A DNA stretch of 24,517 nucleotides from Candidatus Taylorbacteria bacterium RIFCSPLOWO2_01_FULL_45_15b (lineage in GTDB: Bacteria > Patescibacteriota > Minisyncoccia > Phycocordibacterales > 01-FULL-45-15b), in NCBI GenBank assembly GCA_001822655.1, contig MHRX01000036.1:47613-72129 (forward strand), given 5' to 3'. How positions within the stretch are numbered: the first letter of the stretch is position 1; every line of letters begins with the position of its first letter. The notes under the pieces are model-generated. The model made no database searches, had not been told where the DNA came from, and worked only from the letters and a program-made list of their open reading frames with translations. Positions 7,338 through 14,624 of this stretch are shown one piece after another. The translations under genes and the position numbers were made by a program.

Positions 7338-7363
7338 AAAAAATGCCCGCAAGGGCATTTTTT
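7338..7363. terminator. Bidirectional intrinsic terminator
   Basis: ATGCCC and its complement around a GCAA loop, extended by A and T runs on both sides, so T-tracts follow on either strand. It lies 26 bases beyond the stop of the CARDB-tail remnant at 7389-7439 and was probably that gene's terminator; the unknown gene at 7482 has its own. Confidence 0.85.
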
Positions 7364-7388
7364 GAATCTCACCGAAGTGTTCTTGAAA

Positions 7389-7439
7389 TTACAGCGTAAG
7401 ATTGATCTTTATGATTCCCTTTACGACGTTGTCTGCGTC
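7389..7439 (-). pseudogene. Remnant of a CARDB-type surface-protein C-terminus
   Basis: Read on the minus strand, 7439-7389 encodes DADNVVKGIIKINLTL and a TAA stop. The intact surface protein at 8708-9799 ends KDNNIVKEIIKINLTQ and stop, so 10 of 16 residues match and the stop is in register. The underlying DNA is also visibly similar. Nothing related precedes it: the frame runs into the terminator of the next gene. It is best read as the surviving 3' end of a paralogue whose body has been lost or replaced by the gene at 7482-8558. It has no start and is not expected to be expressed. Confidence 0.65.
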
Positions 7440-7442
7440 AAT

Positions 7443-7473
7443 AAAAAAAGCTGCAGACATTTGAGTCTGCAGC
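7443..7473 (-). terminator. Intrinsic terminator of the unknown 358-residue protein gene
   Basis: Perfect 9-base stem GCTGCAGAC and its complement around a six-base loop, followed on the minus strand by seven T. It lies nine bases past the stop at 7482. Confidence 0.9.
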
Positions 7474-7481
7474 AGTCTGGG

Positions 7482-8558
7482 TTATTCTGACTTACTCGGT
7501 ACTTTTTCTACCGAATCGCTAGAGGATTTCTCAGGTACATCGCTCGTAAATGAGTCGAGTTTTTCGATGAGCACTTGTTTAGATACCCCCATCTTCTGTT
7601 CGAGGAATGAGAGTAGGTGGTCTTCTAACTCCTTGCCGACTTCCACCAAGTTATTCCCCTGATCCCATTTTTGCTCTCTTGCAGCCCATTCAAAAAGCTG
7701 GAAGAAAGGCAGCAGCTCTTGGACAGCGGCCTTGGTCTCTGCTAATTGAACATGCCAAGATTGTCTATCCTTGGCTGCCCCCTCGCACTCCAGCTCGACC
7801 TGATGACGGTATCCCGCAGCCTCGCTCGCAAAACTGACAAGCGACATCGCATCGGTAAAATTCTCAGCGAGAAGTTTTTCCACTTTGCCTTGAACATTTA
7901 CCACGATGCTCCTGAATTGTTCGTCGCTGAGGCCGACGGCTTCTCCTGCCTTTTGGCAGGCTCCGAATCCGAGATGGTTTACAAATCGATTTGCAAATTC
8001 CCACTTTTCATCGCCTTCAAGTTTGAGTTTTGACAGAAGTTCGTCAGCCCTCCGTAGCTCAGTGCGTGTTAAAGGTTTAGGAAAATGACCCTGGAAGTAC
8101 CTGATGTATACTCTGACCAAGGCCTTGTGAAAGCGGACATTATCGAATGATTCACTTGAAATGCATTCGATGCAATCCTCAAGTCCGAGCTCCTCAATAT
8201 CTATTGGTAAATGCTCTGAGAGGATGTACCATTGCACAAAAGCGACTGGCCCTATGGGATATGTAAGGGGATCGTGGTATTTTCTCCTGCGGCCTCCGAG
8301 AGATCGGTTCGACAAGTTCAGACTCCCCATAAACTGCCGCATTTCATTTTTCATTCCAAGAAAAGTCTCTTCCTGGTGGCTATGAGGACCCTCATTAAGC
8401 CACATCTCGATGATTGGTTCCCATAATCTTTCTAGGTGGGTAGCTGCATCCAGAATTGACTGTTTCCTCTCCACACGGCGCTTGAAAAATTGCTCGTCAA
8501 CGGAAAATGGCGCGGCTTTATCGGAACTTTTTTCTGTATATTCGGCTGGATTACTCAT
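7482..8558 (-). CDS. Unknown soluble helical protein, 358 residues
   Basis: I do not recognise this protein. The start is set at the ATG at 8558 (MSNPAEYTEKSSDK) because the longer frame to 8618 begins between the -35 and -10 of its own promoter. No signal peptide or membrane helix is visible. The sequence looks helical and charged: a basic N-terminal third with GGRRRKYHDPLTYPIGP, a middle part with WYILSEHLPIDIEELGLEDC and YIRYFQGHFPKPLTRTELRR, a coiled-coil-like C-terminal third, and a Ser/Lys/Glu-rich low-complexity tail. Transcription is monocistronic with a strong promoter and terminator. It lies between a gene remnant and the paralogue of that remnant, so it may be a recent arrival. Confidence 0.75.
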   Translation of the reverse strand: MSNPAEYTEKSSDKAAPFSVDEQFFKRRVERKQSILDAATHLERLWEPIIEMWLNEGPHSHQEETFLGMKNEMRQFMGSLNLSNRSLGGRRRKYHDPLTYPIGPVAFVQWYILSEHLPIDIEELGLEDCIECISSESFDNVRFHKALVRVYIRYFQGHFPKPLTRTELRRADELLSKLKLEGDEKWEFANRFVNHLGFGACQKAGEAVGLSDEQFRSIVVNVQGKVEKLLAENFTDAMSLVSFASEAAGYRHQVELECEGAAKDRQSWHVQLAETKAAVQELLPFFQLFEWAAREQKWDQGNNLVEVGKELEDHLLSFLEQKMGVSKQVLIEKLDSFTSDVPEKSSSDSVEKVPSKSE

Positions 8559-8606
8559 ACTTTTTCTGTTGTCAAATGTTGATTTTTCTGTATATTTCCT
8601 AAAAAA

Positions 8607-8635
8607 AGGATAGCACAATGTGTATCGAATGTCAA
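8607..8635 (-). promoter_or_regulatory. Strong extended -10 promoter of the 358-residue protein gene
   Basis: On the minus strand TTGACA (8635-8630), exactly 17 bases, then TGC-TATCCT (-10 at 8612-8607, with the TGn extension). The expected start near 8600 leaves about 40 bases of A/T-rich leader to the ATG at 8558. No Shine-Dalgarno is seen. Confidence 0.8.
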
Positions 8636-8655
8636 CAAGTTGTGATGATTTAAAT

Positions 8656-8688
8656 AAAAAACACCCCGCTAGTCGGCGGGGTGTTTTT
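8656..8688 (-). terminator. Intrinsic terminator of the Pro-Thr surface protein gene
   Basis: A 9-base GC-rich stem (ACACCCCGC and its complement), loop TAGTCG, flanked by A and T runs so that it can work on both strands. It lies about 20 bases past the stop at 8708. Confidence 0.9.
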
Positions 8689-8707
8689 GTTTACAGTAGT
8701 CGCTAAA

Positions 8708-9799
8708 TTACTGAGTGAGATTGATCTTAATAATTTCTTTTACAATGTTGTTGTCCTTTCGTGATTCGTTGATATCTCCTGTCGGATTAACATTGATTAT
8801 GATTTCACCCTCACTTTGGCGAACGATGTTATCGAAGCCGAGGACGAATTCGATCTTGTCGCCAGGAGCTAGTCGAACCTGGTCGTCAGAGTGGAAAATA
8901 AATGATGGGTATGTAGGAAGTACTGCGTTGAATCTCCAAACCGGGGAAGTTTTGTCTCCAAGGTTTATAACTTCAAACTTTACAGCCGCTCGATCAGAAA
9001 GTTTTACAGAGTCCGTCTGAACGAATGCATTGTTTGTTGAAGTTGCAATGTATCCGGTAGCAATGATTCGTGCGGCGAGGTCAACTCGTCCGTTTGGATT
9101 ATCGCGTGGTACTCCCGGAGTAGTAGGAAACGGGATCGTAACGCTAGTCCCAGGTCCGGGTGTCGGAGTTACCGGTCGAGGCGTTGGAGTCGGAGTCGGC
9201 GTAGGAGTTGGGTTCGGAGTAGGTGTCGGCGTCGGGGTAGGGGTCGGAGTAGGAGGATTTACCGCCAAACCTGAATTCGTGATTGTGATCGCTACATCAT
9301 CGCGAAGAGATGAATCATCGTCTCCGTTCTTTGTGAAGTAAAGATAGAGCGGCACGTCAGCATTTTCATCTGCAATTGAGTAACCGATCAAAGTCAGATG
9401 ATTGTTGTCATTTACGAATTTGAACTGCGTGTTGCAGAAAATGACTTCGTTCGTAGAGCCCTGCACGGCTTCGAATCGCACGCCTTCCTGGCATGGATAA
9501 GAAATTGTGTAAGAACCCGCGTCATTATCGCGATTTGTCCAGTTTAGCGTAAACGCTTCGCCGGAAGCGATGTCGTACTTGTCTGATGATAGATCAAGTT
9601 TTGCGTCTCCTCCGCCCGGAGTAAATTTGGATGAAAGTGATACCGCAGCCGCTACAATTCCGCGGATGACCGTCGGAGAGTAACGAACTACAAGGTAACT
9701 ACCTCCAAAGAGGACGGCGATAAGTCCGAGTGCCGCAAGAACCTTTGTAAATCTGTCCTTCGCGGTGTCTCGCTCGATGTCTTGTTCAGTTGGTTGCAT
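8708..9799 (-). CDS. Membrane-anchored surface protein with Pro-Thr linker and CARDB-like domain
   Basis: 363 residues, probably displayed on the cell surface. A charged cytosolic N-terminus (MQPTEQDIERDTAKDR) is followed by a hydrophobic anchor (VLAALGLIAVLFGGSYLVV, about 20-38) with no clear cleavage site. An extracellular beta-rich domain (about 65-180) carries two cysteines (PCQEG, FCNTQ), probably disulfide-bonded. Next comes a Pro-Thr linker (about 182-230). The C-terminal beta-sandwich of about 130 residues resembles CARDB, with the ending DINESRKDNNIVKEI typical of that fold. It is transcribed away from the sortase gene, sharing the 215-base control region, so a joint surface role is likely. 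No LPXTG-like motif, so it is held by its own helix. Ligand unknown. Confidence 0.8.
   Translation of the reverse strand: MQPTEQDIERDTAKDRFTKVLAALGLIAVLFGGSYLVVRYSPTVIRGIVAAAVSLSSKFTPGGGDAKLDLSSDKYDIASGEAFTLNWTNRDNDAGSYTISYPCQEGVRFEAVQGSTNEVIFCNTQFKFVNDNNHLTLIGYSIADENADVPLYLYFTKNGDDDSSLRDDVAITITNSGLAVNPPTPTPTPTPTPTPNPTPTPTPTPTPRPVTPTPGPGTSVTIPFPTTPGVPRDNPNGRVDLAARIIATGYIATSTNNAFVQTDSVKLSDRAAVKFEVINLGDKTSPVWRFNAVLPTYPSFIFHSDDQVRLAPGDKIEFVLGFDNIVRQSEGEIIINVNPTGDINESRKDNNIVKEIIKINLTQ
9161..9254 (-). repeat. Pro-Thr codon minisatellite
   Basis: On the minus strand about 16 Pro-Thr dipeptide codons in near-perfect 6-base periodicity (CCNACN), with Asn, Arg and Val interruptions. It codes the extended linker between the two extracellular domains of the surface protein at 8708-9799. 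Its length should vary by slippage between strains. Confidence 0.8.
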
Positions 9800-9825
9800 A
9801 TAATATTTCTATAATTAATAATACT

Positions 9826-9854
9826 TTACTACTATTCAATACCCTTTATGTCAA
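9826..9854 (-). promoter_or_regulatory. Possible promoter of the Pro-Thr surface protein
   Basis: On the minus strand TTGACA (9854-9849), 17 bases, then the weak -10 TAGTAA (9831-9826), about 30 bases before the ATG at 9799. The -35 is consensus but the -10 is poor. Its -35 lies 17 bases from the -35 of the divergent sortase promoter. Confidence 0.45.
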
Positions 9855-9871
9855 GCGCCCGTCGGCGAATA

Positions 9872-9900
9872 TTGACAACTCAATATCAATAGTGTACAAT
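9872..9900 (+). promoter_or_regulatory. Promoter of the sortase-surface protein operon
   Basis: TTGACA (9872-9877), 17 bases, TACAAT (9895-9900). The expected start near 9907 gives a leader of about 107 bases before the sortase ATG. Confidence 0.75.
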
Positions 9901-9979
9901 AATTTCAGGGCGAATTTAATACATCGGCATTATATCATATCAATATAGTTTGTCAAATATATCACCTTGGCCGATTATA

Positions 9980-10007
9980 TTGACAGCAGGAAAAATAAGC
10001 ATAGATT
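9980..10007 (+). promoter_or_regulatory. Possible second, leaderless promoter of the sortase gene
   Basis: TTGACA (9980-9985), 16 bases, TAGATT (10002-10007). The ATG at 10014 falls where transcription would begin, seven bases after the -10, and no Shine-Dalgarno precedes it. Confidence 0.4.
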
Positions 10008-10013
10008 CAACAT

Positions 10014-10694
10014 ATGGAACAATCCCTCCTCGATGAAAAGAACAGAAAACGCGTGAAAAACGCGCTATTTGGCGTTGTTTTGGAGCGAAAAGGTACTCTT
10101 GTGGTTACTTTTTTGTGCGCGTATTTCGTGACGCTCGCTGTCGTTTCCGCAATTCCGGGAAAGACGGCCTACGCCGCGTACGGGTTTCGGACGCCTGATG
10201 AAGCGGTACTCACCACTGTTGAGGCCCTGATCGAGGAACCGAGACACATTGAAATCACATCGATCGGCGTCAATTCGGCCATTCGAAATCCTTTTTCGAG
10301 GGACATTGAGGTGCTCGATGAGGAATTGAAAAAAGGGGTAGCTCGGTATCCCGGGTCAGCACGACTCGGAGATCAGGGTAATATGTTCATCTTCGGTCAC
10401 AGCTCAAGTCTGCCGGTTATCCATAACCAGGCATACAAGGCGTTCAATCGGCTAGGAAAGTTGAAGAGCGGAGATGAAATCGTCGTCTATTCGGACACGA
10501 AAAAATATACCTACCGCGTAAAGGACGTTTCTCTCGTGAATGATCACGAGGAATCGGTAGCTTTCAACACAGGAGTAAAGATGCTAACGCTTGCCACCTG
10601 CAACGTACTCGGAGAGAAGCAGGAGCGATTCGTAGTCCGGGCGGACTTCGTGAAAAGCGAGTTACTCGAAGTGTTGTCAGCAGATACAAATTAA
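10014..10694 (+). CDS. Sortase family transpeptidase
   Basis: 226 residues. A cysteine transpeptidase that cuts an LPXTG-like sorting signal and joins the protein to a surface nucleophile. An N-terminal cytosolic basic stretch is followed by one membrane anchor (TLVVTFLCAYFVTLAVVSAI, about 28-47), then the extracellular sortase beta-barrel. The catalytic triad is readable: His129 in MFIFGHSS, Cys196 in LTLATCN and Arg205 in QERFVV. The VARYPGSARLGDQGN segment before the His is family-typical. The class cannot be fixed by eye; the single N-terminal anchor and overall length suit a class D/E-like enzyme. It is the first gene of an operon with the likely substrate 24 bases downstream. No Shine-Dalgarno is seen. 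Confidence 0.9.
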   Translation: MEQSLLDEKNRKRVKNALFGVVLERKGTLVVTFLCAYFVTLAVVSAIPGKTAYAAYGFRTPDEAVLTTVEALIEEPRHIEITSIGVNSAIRNPFSRDIEVLDEELKKGVARYPGSARLGDQGNMFIFGHSSSLPVIHNQAYKAFNRLGKLKSGDEIVVYSDTKKYTYRVKDVSLVNDHEESVAFNTGVKMLTLATCNVLGEKQERFVVRADFVKSELLEVLSADTN

Positions 10695-10718
10695 TTATTT
10701 AATAACATTATAAGTAGT

Positions 10719-13700
10719 ATGAATAAAAACATGATAAAAAGCTTACTGAAGTCACCGATGCTGCGATCGCTCGGTATCACTGTGCTTTTGGCACTTCCGA
10801 TTCTAGCCGGCATAAACACCGGCGCGTTTGGAACAGCGGGTGCAACAACGCTCGCGGATTATTATCCGATCAACGGATGTAAACTCGAGATCCAAAAGAC
10901 TGTCGACGAAACACGCGCTTATGACGATGATGTTTTGACGTACAAAATCACGTTCAAAAATATCGGAACGGGTCGTTGCACCGGAGGCGGCGTGAAAATT
11001 GAGGATGCGATCGATCCGCGCATTACCTTTGTCTCTGAATCACGAAGCACAAATGTCATGGCCGGCTACGGAAGCACTCCACTTTATAGTGCTTCCACGC
11101 GTATTCTGACTTGGAACGCAGATGAGCTTTCTCCGGGCGAATCCGGATGGGTAACGTGGTTCGGAAAAGTCTCGGGCGCAACGTGCGAGGAAAAAGATCT
11201 CAAAAACCAGGCTCGAATTTCATCCTATGAATATGGCTGGGGATGGCTATATTCAAATGTAGTCAATACCCGCATTTCCCTCCAAAATTGCAACGACTTC
11301 AATGTCGCGTGCACGGTAAATCCGACTTCAGGATTTACGAATACAACTTCCTTCAACTATGAAGCCACGGTGGCTGGACCGGGTACATTTACGTACTCGT
11401 GGTCTGGAGATGAGAATCTTTCCGGCAACACTCGGCAAGTTTCTAAGTTCTATCAGACTGCAGGAACAAAGCAGGGAACTGTGGCTGTTACCTCAAATGG
11501 GACAACGAAGACTGCGACATGTTATGTGCAGGTCGAAATTCCGGAAATAAAGGAGTGTAAATTAATAATTTCAAAAGCTGTTAATAAAAAGAACGCCATA
11601 AATGGAGAGGAGATCATATATCGTTTGGAATTTAAAAATATCGGCAACAAAAATTGCACCGGCGGCGGGGTTAAAATCGAAGATGACGTCTCGGACGATT
11701 TAATTTTTGTTCGAGAAACGCATTCATCAAACGTAACCCCGGGCTACGAGAATACGCCACTCTTTAATGCTTCAAACAGAACTCTAACTTGGAATGCGGA
11801 TGTTTTGCTTCCTGGCGAGGAGGGGTGGGTTAAGTGGACTGCGCGAATAGCGACGGTTTCCTGCACGGCGTACAATCTGAAAAACGTCGCTCGCATCAGT
11901 GCGCACGAATTGGGATGGCGATGGATTTACTCGAATGAGGTTTCTACATCAATCGTAAACGATGATTGTAATCCGCTTATCACCCGTTGCGAGGCAACTC
12001 CTCACACAGGCCTTATCGGCGAAACATTCACTTGGAAAGTATTCGCAACGGGCGGAACGGGAAGCTACACCTACAATTGGAGCGGAACTGACGGATTGTC
12101 AGGCTCTTCAAATTCGATTCAAAAGTCGTATTCAACGGTCGGGACAAAGACTGGAACCGTTACTACGGTTTCTGGAAATAAGAGCGACACGATTAGCTGC
12201 TCGATCACCGTGACCAAGCCAGAAGAAAAATTCTGCAAACTCGAGATTGTGAAGAGCGTAGACAAGACTTCCGCAAAATCCGGAGAATTCTTGAACTATC
12301 ACGTTGAATTCAAAAACACTGGAAACAAGAACTGTACGGGAGGCGGCGTTAAGATCGAAGACCATTTTGATGACCGACTCGAATACGTCTCAAGCAATCA
12401 CTCGTCAAACGTAACAAACGGATACGGAAGCATTCCGCTTTATGATCACACAAACCGTCGTCTTACTTGGAACGCGGATACGCTTACTCCCGGCGAGGAA
12501 GGATGGGTAACAGTGAAAGTGCGGATTCCAGAAGTAAACAGCTGTTCAGCAATTGAAATGGCCAACACTGCGCGAATCAGCGCGTACGAACTTGGATGGC
12601 AGTGGGTAACTTCAAATACCGTCCGAACCTCGGTTACATCCGAGTATTGCGACAATGACTTTACCGCTACTTGCGCTGTCTCACCATCTTCCGGCGAGAT
12701 CGGCACTACATTCAACTATTCGGCGAACGCATCCGGAGGTACCGGAAGCTACACCTACTCATGGACAGGTTCTGAAGGACTAAGCTCCTCGTCAAGAACA
12801 GTTTCAAAATCATACGTATCAGCCGGCACAAAAACCGGAACGGTGACAGTGACTTCTGGCAATCGATCAATCACGCGAACATGCACGGTTGTTGTGAATG
12901 ATCGTCCCCAAATTACGCCACCGTCGGTAATTCCTTTCTGCGACGTAAATACAAGCAAGGTTCGAGTTTCGTGGAGCTCTCTAAGTCGAGGTCAGGATGG
13001 ATATCACGTTGACATTGATAATGACAACAATTGGTCAAATGGCGGGTGGACGCTCTTTGTTCCATCCGGAACTACGGTCATCGAAACGGCGGGGCCTTTC
13101 TCACCGTTCGGCGGGACATCGGGCAATCTAGTGATCCAGCAAGGTAATGCGTACCAAATTCGTGTCCTATATAAATGGAGTGGTGAGTACTCGCCAACAG
13201 TTTCATTTTCGTTCGCAACTTGCGGAGGTGGAGGTGAATTTACTCTCCAGTGTTCGGTTAATCCATCGAATCCCCGCGTCAATGATGTCGTCTCGTGGAA
13301 TGCGCACCCATCGGGCGGAACGGGAAGCTACACGTATTCATGGACAGGTACTGACGGTTTGTCAGGTTCGAGCCAGAATATCGGAAAAGCCTACCATAGC
13401 GAAGGACAAAAAAGTGCCACGGTTACTGTAACGTCCGGAAATTTTGTTCTCTCAAGAACATGCGTCGTTAACATAAGCCATTACAATCCGCCATGTTCAC
13501 TCAACTGTCCCGGCGGTTTGAACCCACCAAACGTACACCTTATTTCGAAGACGAAAGTCGAAGTCCGACCGCTTGCTTCGGGATACGTTTACTTGAGCCA
13601 AGTTCCGTACACAGGGCTTAAAGAGTATTCGACAGGAATAGCGATTCTGTTCTCACTCATCCTTACTATGTTGGCAATCGCCGGCGTGTATGTTTGGAGA

Positions 13701-14144
13701 AATAACCCACTCCGGTCCGCTGTTGCCGCTCTCGGAGCGAGCGCCGCGCGGTTCGACTTCAATGCAATGAAAAGCGTTGCGTCAGAAATAAAGAGCGGCG
13801 AGTACGCTGCAGCCGCGGCGTATCTAAAGAATGATACGGGGGGTAATCTTCCAGGAGAGAGAGGAGAGGATGCGGAGCGTATTTCAGAGCTCTGGGGATC
13901 GGCTCTTGTGATGGGAGAATCACCGATAGATGAGGCGACAGAAGCGATTCTCGAAGATGAGGCGCGAAATAATCACGCTATTCTCTCTGCCGATGTTTCG
14001 CGCAAACTTCTTGGCTATACTAAGGGTGATGTAGGCGCGGCAGTAGAGCTTATCCGAACGGCATGCCGCGTCCTGAATACGAAGGACAGCGACTCGCTTG
14101 TCGCGATAAGCTGGCCCAAGATCGAAGACGCTCTCCGTACATAA
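10719..14144 (+). CDS. Giant repeat surface protein with VPYTG sorting-type motif
   Basis: 1141 residues, exported. Signal peptide about 1-43 (hydrophobic ITVLLALPILAGI, then AGATTLA). Three copies of a 226-residue unit begin at Cys54, Cys280 and Cys506; each has a DUF11-like domain (FKNIGNKNCTGGGVKIED, LTWNAD, PGEEGWV, ARIS.YE.GW) followed by a PKD/Ig-like domain (GGTGSYTYSWTG). After a fibronectin-like module (about 732-835) comes a fourth Ig copy (843-920). VPYTG at 962-966 precedes a membrane helix (about 972-993), as in sortase substrates. Instead of a short basic tail, about 148 residues follow, Ala-rich and acidic. Regularly placed cysteines (for example 54, 87, 156, 191) suggest disulfides. 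It follows the sortase in one operon and is probably its substrate. No Shine-Dalgarno is visible before the ATG. Confidence 0.88.
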   Translation: MNKNMIKSLLKSPMLRSLGITVLLALPILAGINTGAFGTAGATTLADYYPINGCKLEIQKTVDETRAYDDDVLTYKITFKNIGTGRCTGGGVKIEDAIDPRITFVSESRSTNVMAGYGSTPLYSASTRILTWNADELSPGESGWVTWFGKVSGATCEEKDLKNQARISSYEYGWGWLYSNVVNTRISLQNCNDFNVACTVNPTSGFTNTTSFNYEATVAGPGTFTYSWSGDENLSGNTRQVSKFYQTAGTKQGTVAVTSNGTTKTATCYVQVEIPEIKECKLIISKAVNKKNAINGEEIIYRLEFKNIGNKNCTGGGVKIEDDVSDDLIFVRETHSSNVTPGYENTPLFNASNRTLTWNADVLLPGEEGWVKWTARIATVSCTAYNLKNVARISAHELGWRWIYSNEVSTSIVNDDCNPLITRCEATPHTGLIGETFTWKVFATGGTGSYTYNWSGTDGLSGSSNSIQKSYSTVGTKTGTVTTVSGNKSDTISCSITVTKPEEKFCKLEIVKSVDKTSAKSGEFLNYHVEFKNTGNKNCTGGGVKIEDHFDDRLEYVSSNHSSNVTNGYGSIPLYDHTNRRLTWNADTLTPGEEGWVTVKVRIPEVNSCSAIEMANTARISAYELGWQWVTSNTVRTSVTSEYCDNDFTATCAVSPSSGEIGTTFNYSANASGGTGSYTYSWTGSEGLSSSSRTVSKSYVSAGTKTGTVTVTSGNRSITRTCTVVVNDRPQITPPSVIPFCDVNTSKVRVSWSSLSRGQDGYHVDIDNDNNWSNGGWTLFVPSGTTVIETAGPFSPFGGTSGNLVIQQGNAYQIRVLYKWSGEYSPTVSFSFATCGGGGEFTLQCSVNPSNPRVNDVVSWNAHPSGGTGSYTYSWTGTDGLSGSSQNIGKAYHSEGQKSATVTVTSGNFVLSRTCVVNISHYNPPCSLNCPGGLNPPNVHLISKTKVEVRPLASGYVYLSQVPYTGLKEYSTGIAILFSLILTMLAIAGVYVWRNNPLRSAVAALGASAARFDFNAMKSVASEIKSGEYAAAAAYLKNDTGGNLPGERGEDAERISELWGSALVMGESPIDEATEAILEDEARNNHAILSADVSRKLLGYTKGDVGAAVELIRTACRVLNTKDSDSLVAISWPKIEDALRT
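10878..12899 (+). repeat. Three tandem 678-base coding repeats
   Basis: Units begin at 10878, 11556 and 12234 and code the 226-residue DUF11-plus-Ig module of the surface protein. Protein identity between units is high in the CTGGGVKIED and TWNAD blocks, while codons differ, so the duplications are not recent. A fourth partial unit (Ig part only) lies at about 13245-13480. Confidence 0.85.
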
Positions 14145-14167
14145 TCAAGACGGCGAAAATTGATAAG

Positions 14168-14208
14168 GAACAGCCCCGCATATGCGGGGCTGTTCTTATA
14201 ATTTTTGC
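14168..14208 (+). terminator. Intrinsic terminator of the sortase operon
   Basis: A long perfect stem, GAACAGCCCCGCA and its complement with almost no loop, followed by TTATAATTTTT. It begins 24 bases after the stop of the giant surface protein. Confidence 0.85.
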
Positions 14209-14228
14209 TCCAAATCGAATTAATTACA

Positions 14229-14266
14229 ATATACTATAACTCCGCTATAGCGGAATTATAGTATAT
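14229..14266. repeat. Palindromic intergenic repeat, copy 3 (CGCTATAGCG core)
   Basis: Left arm ATATACTATAACTCCGC, TATA centre, then a right arm complementary except for one base: 17-base arms. It lies in the gap between the convergent surface-protein and Clp genes. Its left arm is the exact complement of most of the right arm of copy 4 at 20189. The rest of the 480-base gap holds the terminators at 14168 and 14331 and a possible small RNA gene. Confidence 0.85.
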
Positions 14267-14330
14267 CATTTTTCATCGCATGCGACTCAAGGCCTAATGA
14301 CGCTCACTGGATTCGGAGGCTTACTCACAT

Positions 14331-14362
14331 AAAAAACAAAGAGCCGGCCAAATGGTCAGCTC
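14331..14362 (-). terminator. Minus-strand intrinsic terminator
   Basis: On the minus strand GAGCTGACC and GGCCGGCTC pair (one mismatch, one G-T) around ATTT, followed by a T-rich tail of ten bases. It is 263 bases past the Clp stop, so it may end either a long Clp 3' UTR or the short transcript proposed to start near 14482. Confidence 0.65.
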
Positions 14363-14482
14363 TCAAACGTAACGTGATAGAAGGGGAGGAGTGCGAAAAG
14401 TGCATTTTAATGGGTTCAGAAAAATCTATTAAAACGCGAGCGATCAGCACACCAGTCTTCTGCCACCTGCAAAGAACTTTCT
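14331..14482 (-). ncRNA. Possible small RNA gene, about 150 nt
   Basis: On the minus strand a promoter-like element, TTGCGT (14518-14513), 18 bases and TGG-TATACT (-10 at 14494-14489), is followed about 150 bases later by the terminator at 14331-14362. No convincing reading frame lies between them. The interval contains an A/T stem (TTTTAAT and complement) with an inner AGA/TCT stem. It does not match SRP RNA, 6S, tmRNA or RNase P signatures that I know. The call rests only on the promoter-terminator pair. Confidence 0.3.
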
Positions 14483-14624
14483 TGCTTTAGTATACCAAAT
14501 ATAAGCAAACACACGCAAGCCTTTCACATAGTTTGCTGACCCTACTCGTCTACTTGGCGTGAAAACCGAGCCTTTCGCTCTCGTCCATTGCGTCATGGAG
14601 TTTTGTGAGAGTGTCATTAATGTC

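Noticed and set aside
7257..7358. Longer start for the small membrane protein at 7358
   Set aside because: That ATG lies inside the terminator hairpin at 7338-7363 and the extra residues would precede the hydrophobic N-terminus.
8559..8618. Longer start for the 358-residue protein at 8618
   Set aside because: It lies between the -35 and -10 of the strong promoter, so it would not be transcribed from it.
9030..9341. Plus-strand Gly-Val repeat frame
   Set aside because: Antisense of the Pro-Thr codon array; the periodicity belongs to the minus-strand gene.
10878..13480. Possible CRISPR or mobile-element repeats in the giant gene
   Set aside because: The repeats are 678 bases long, in frame and diverged at the DNA level, so they are protein-domain duplications.
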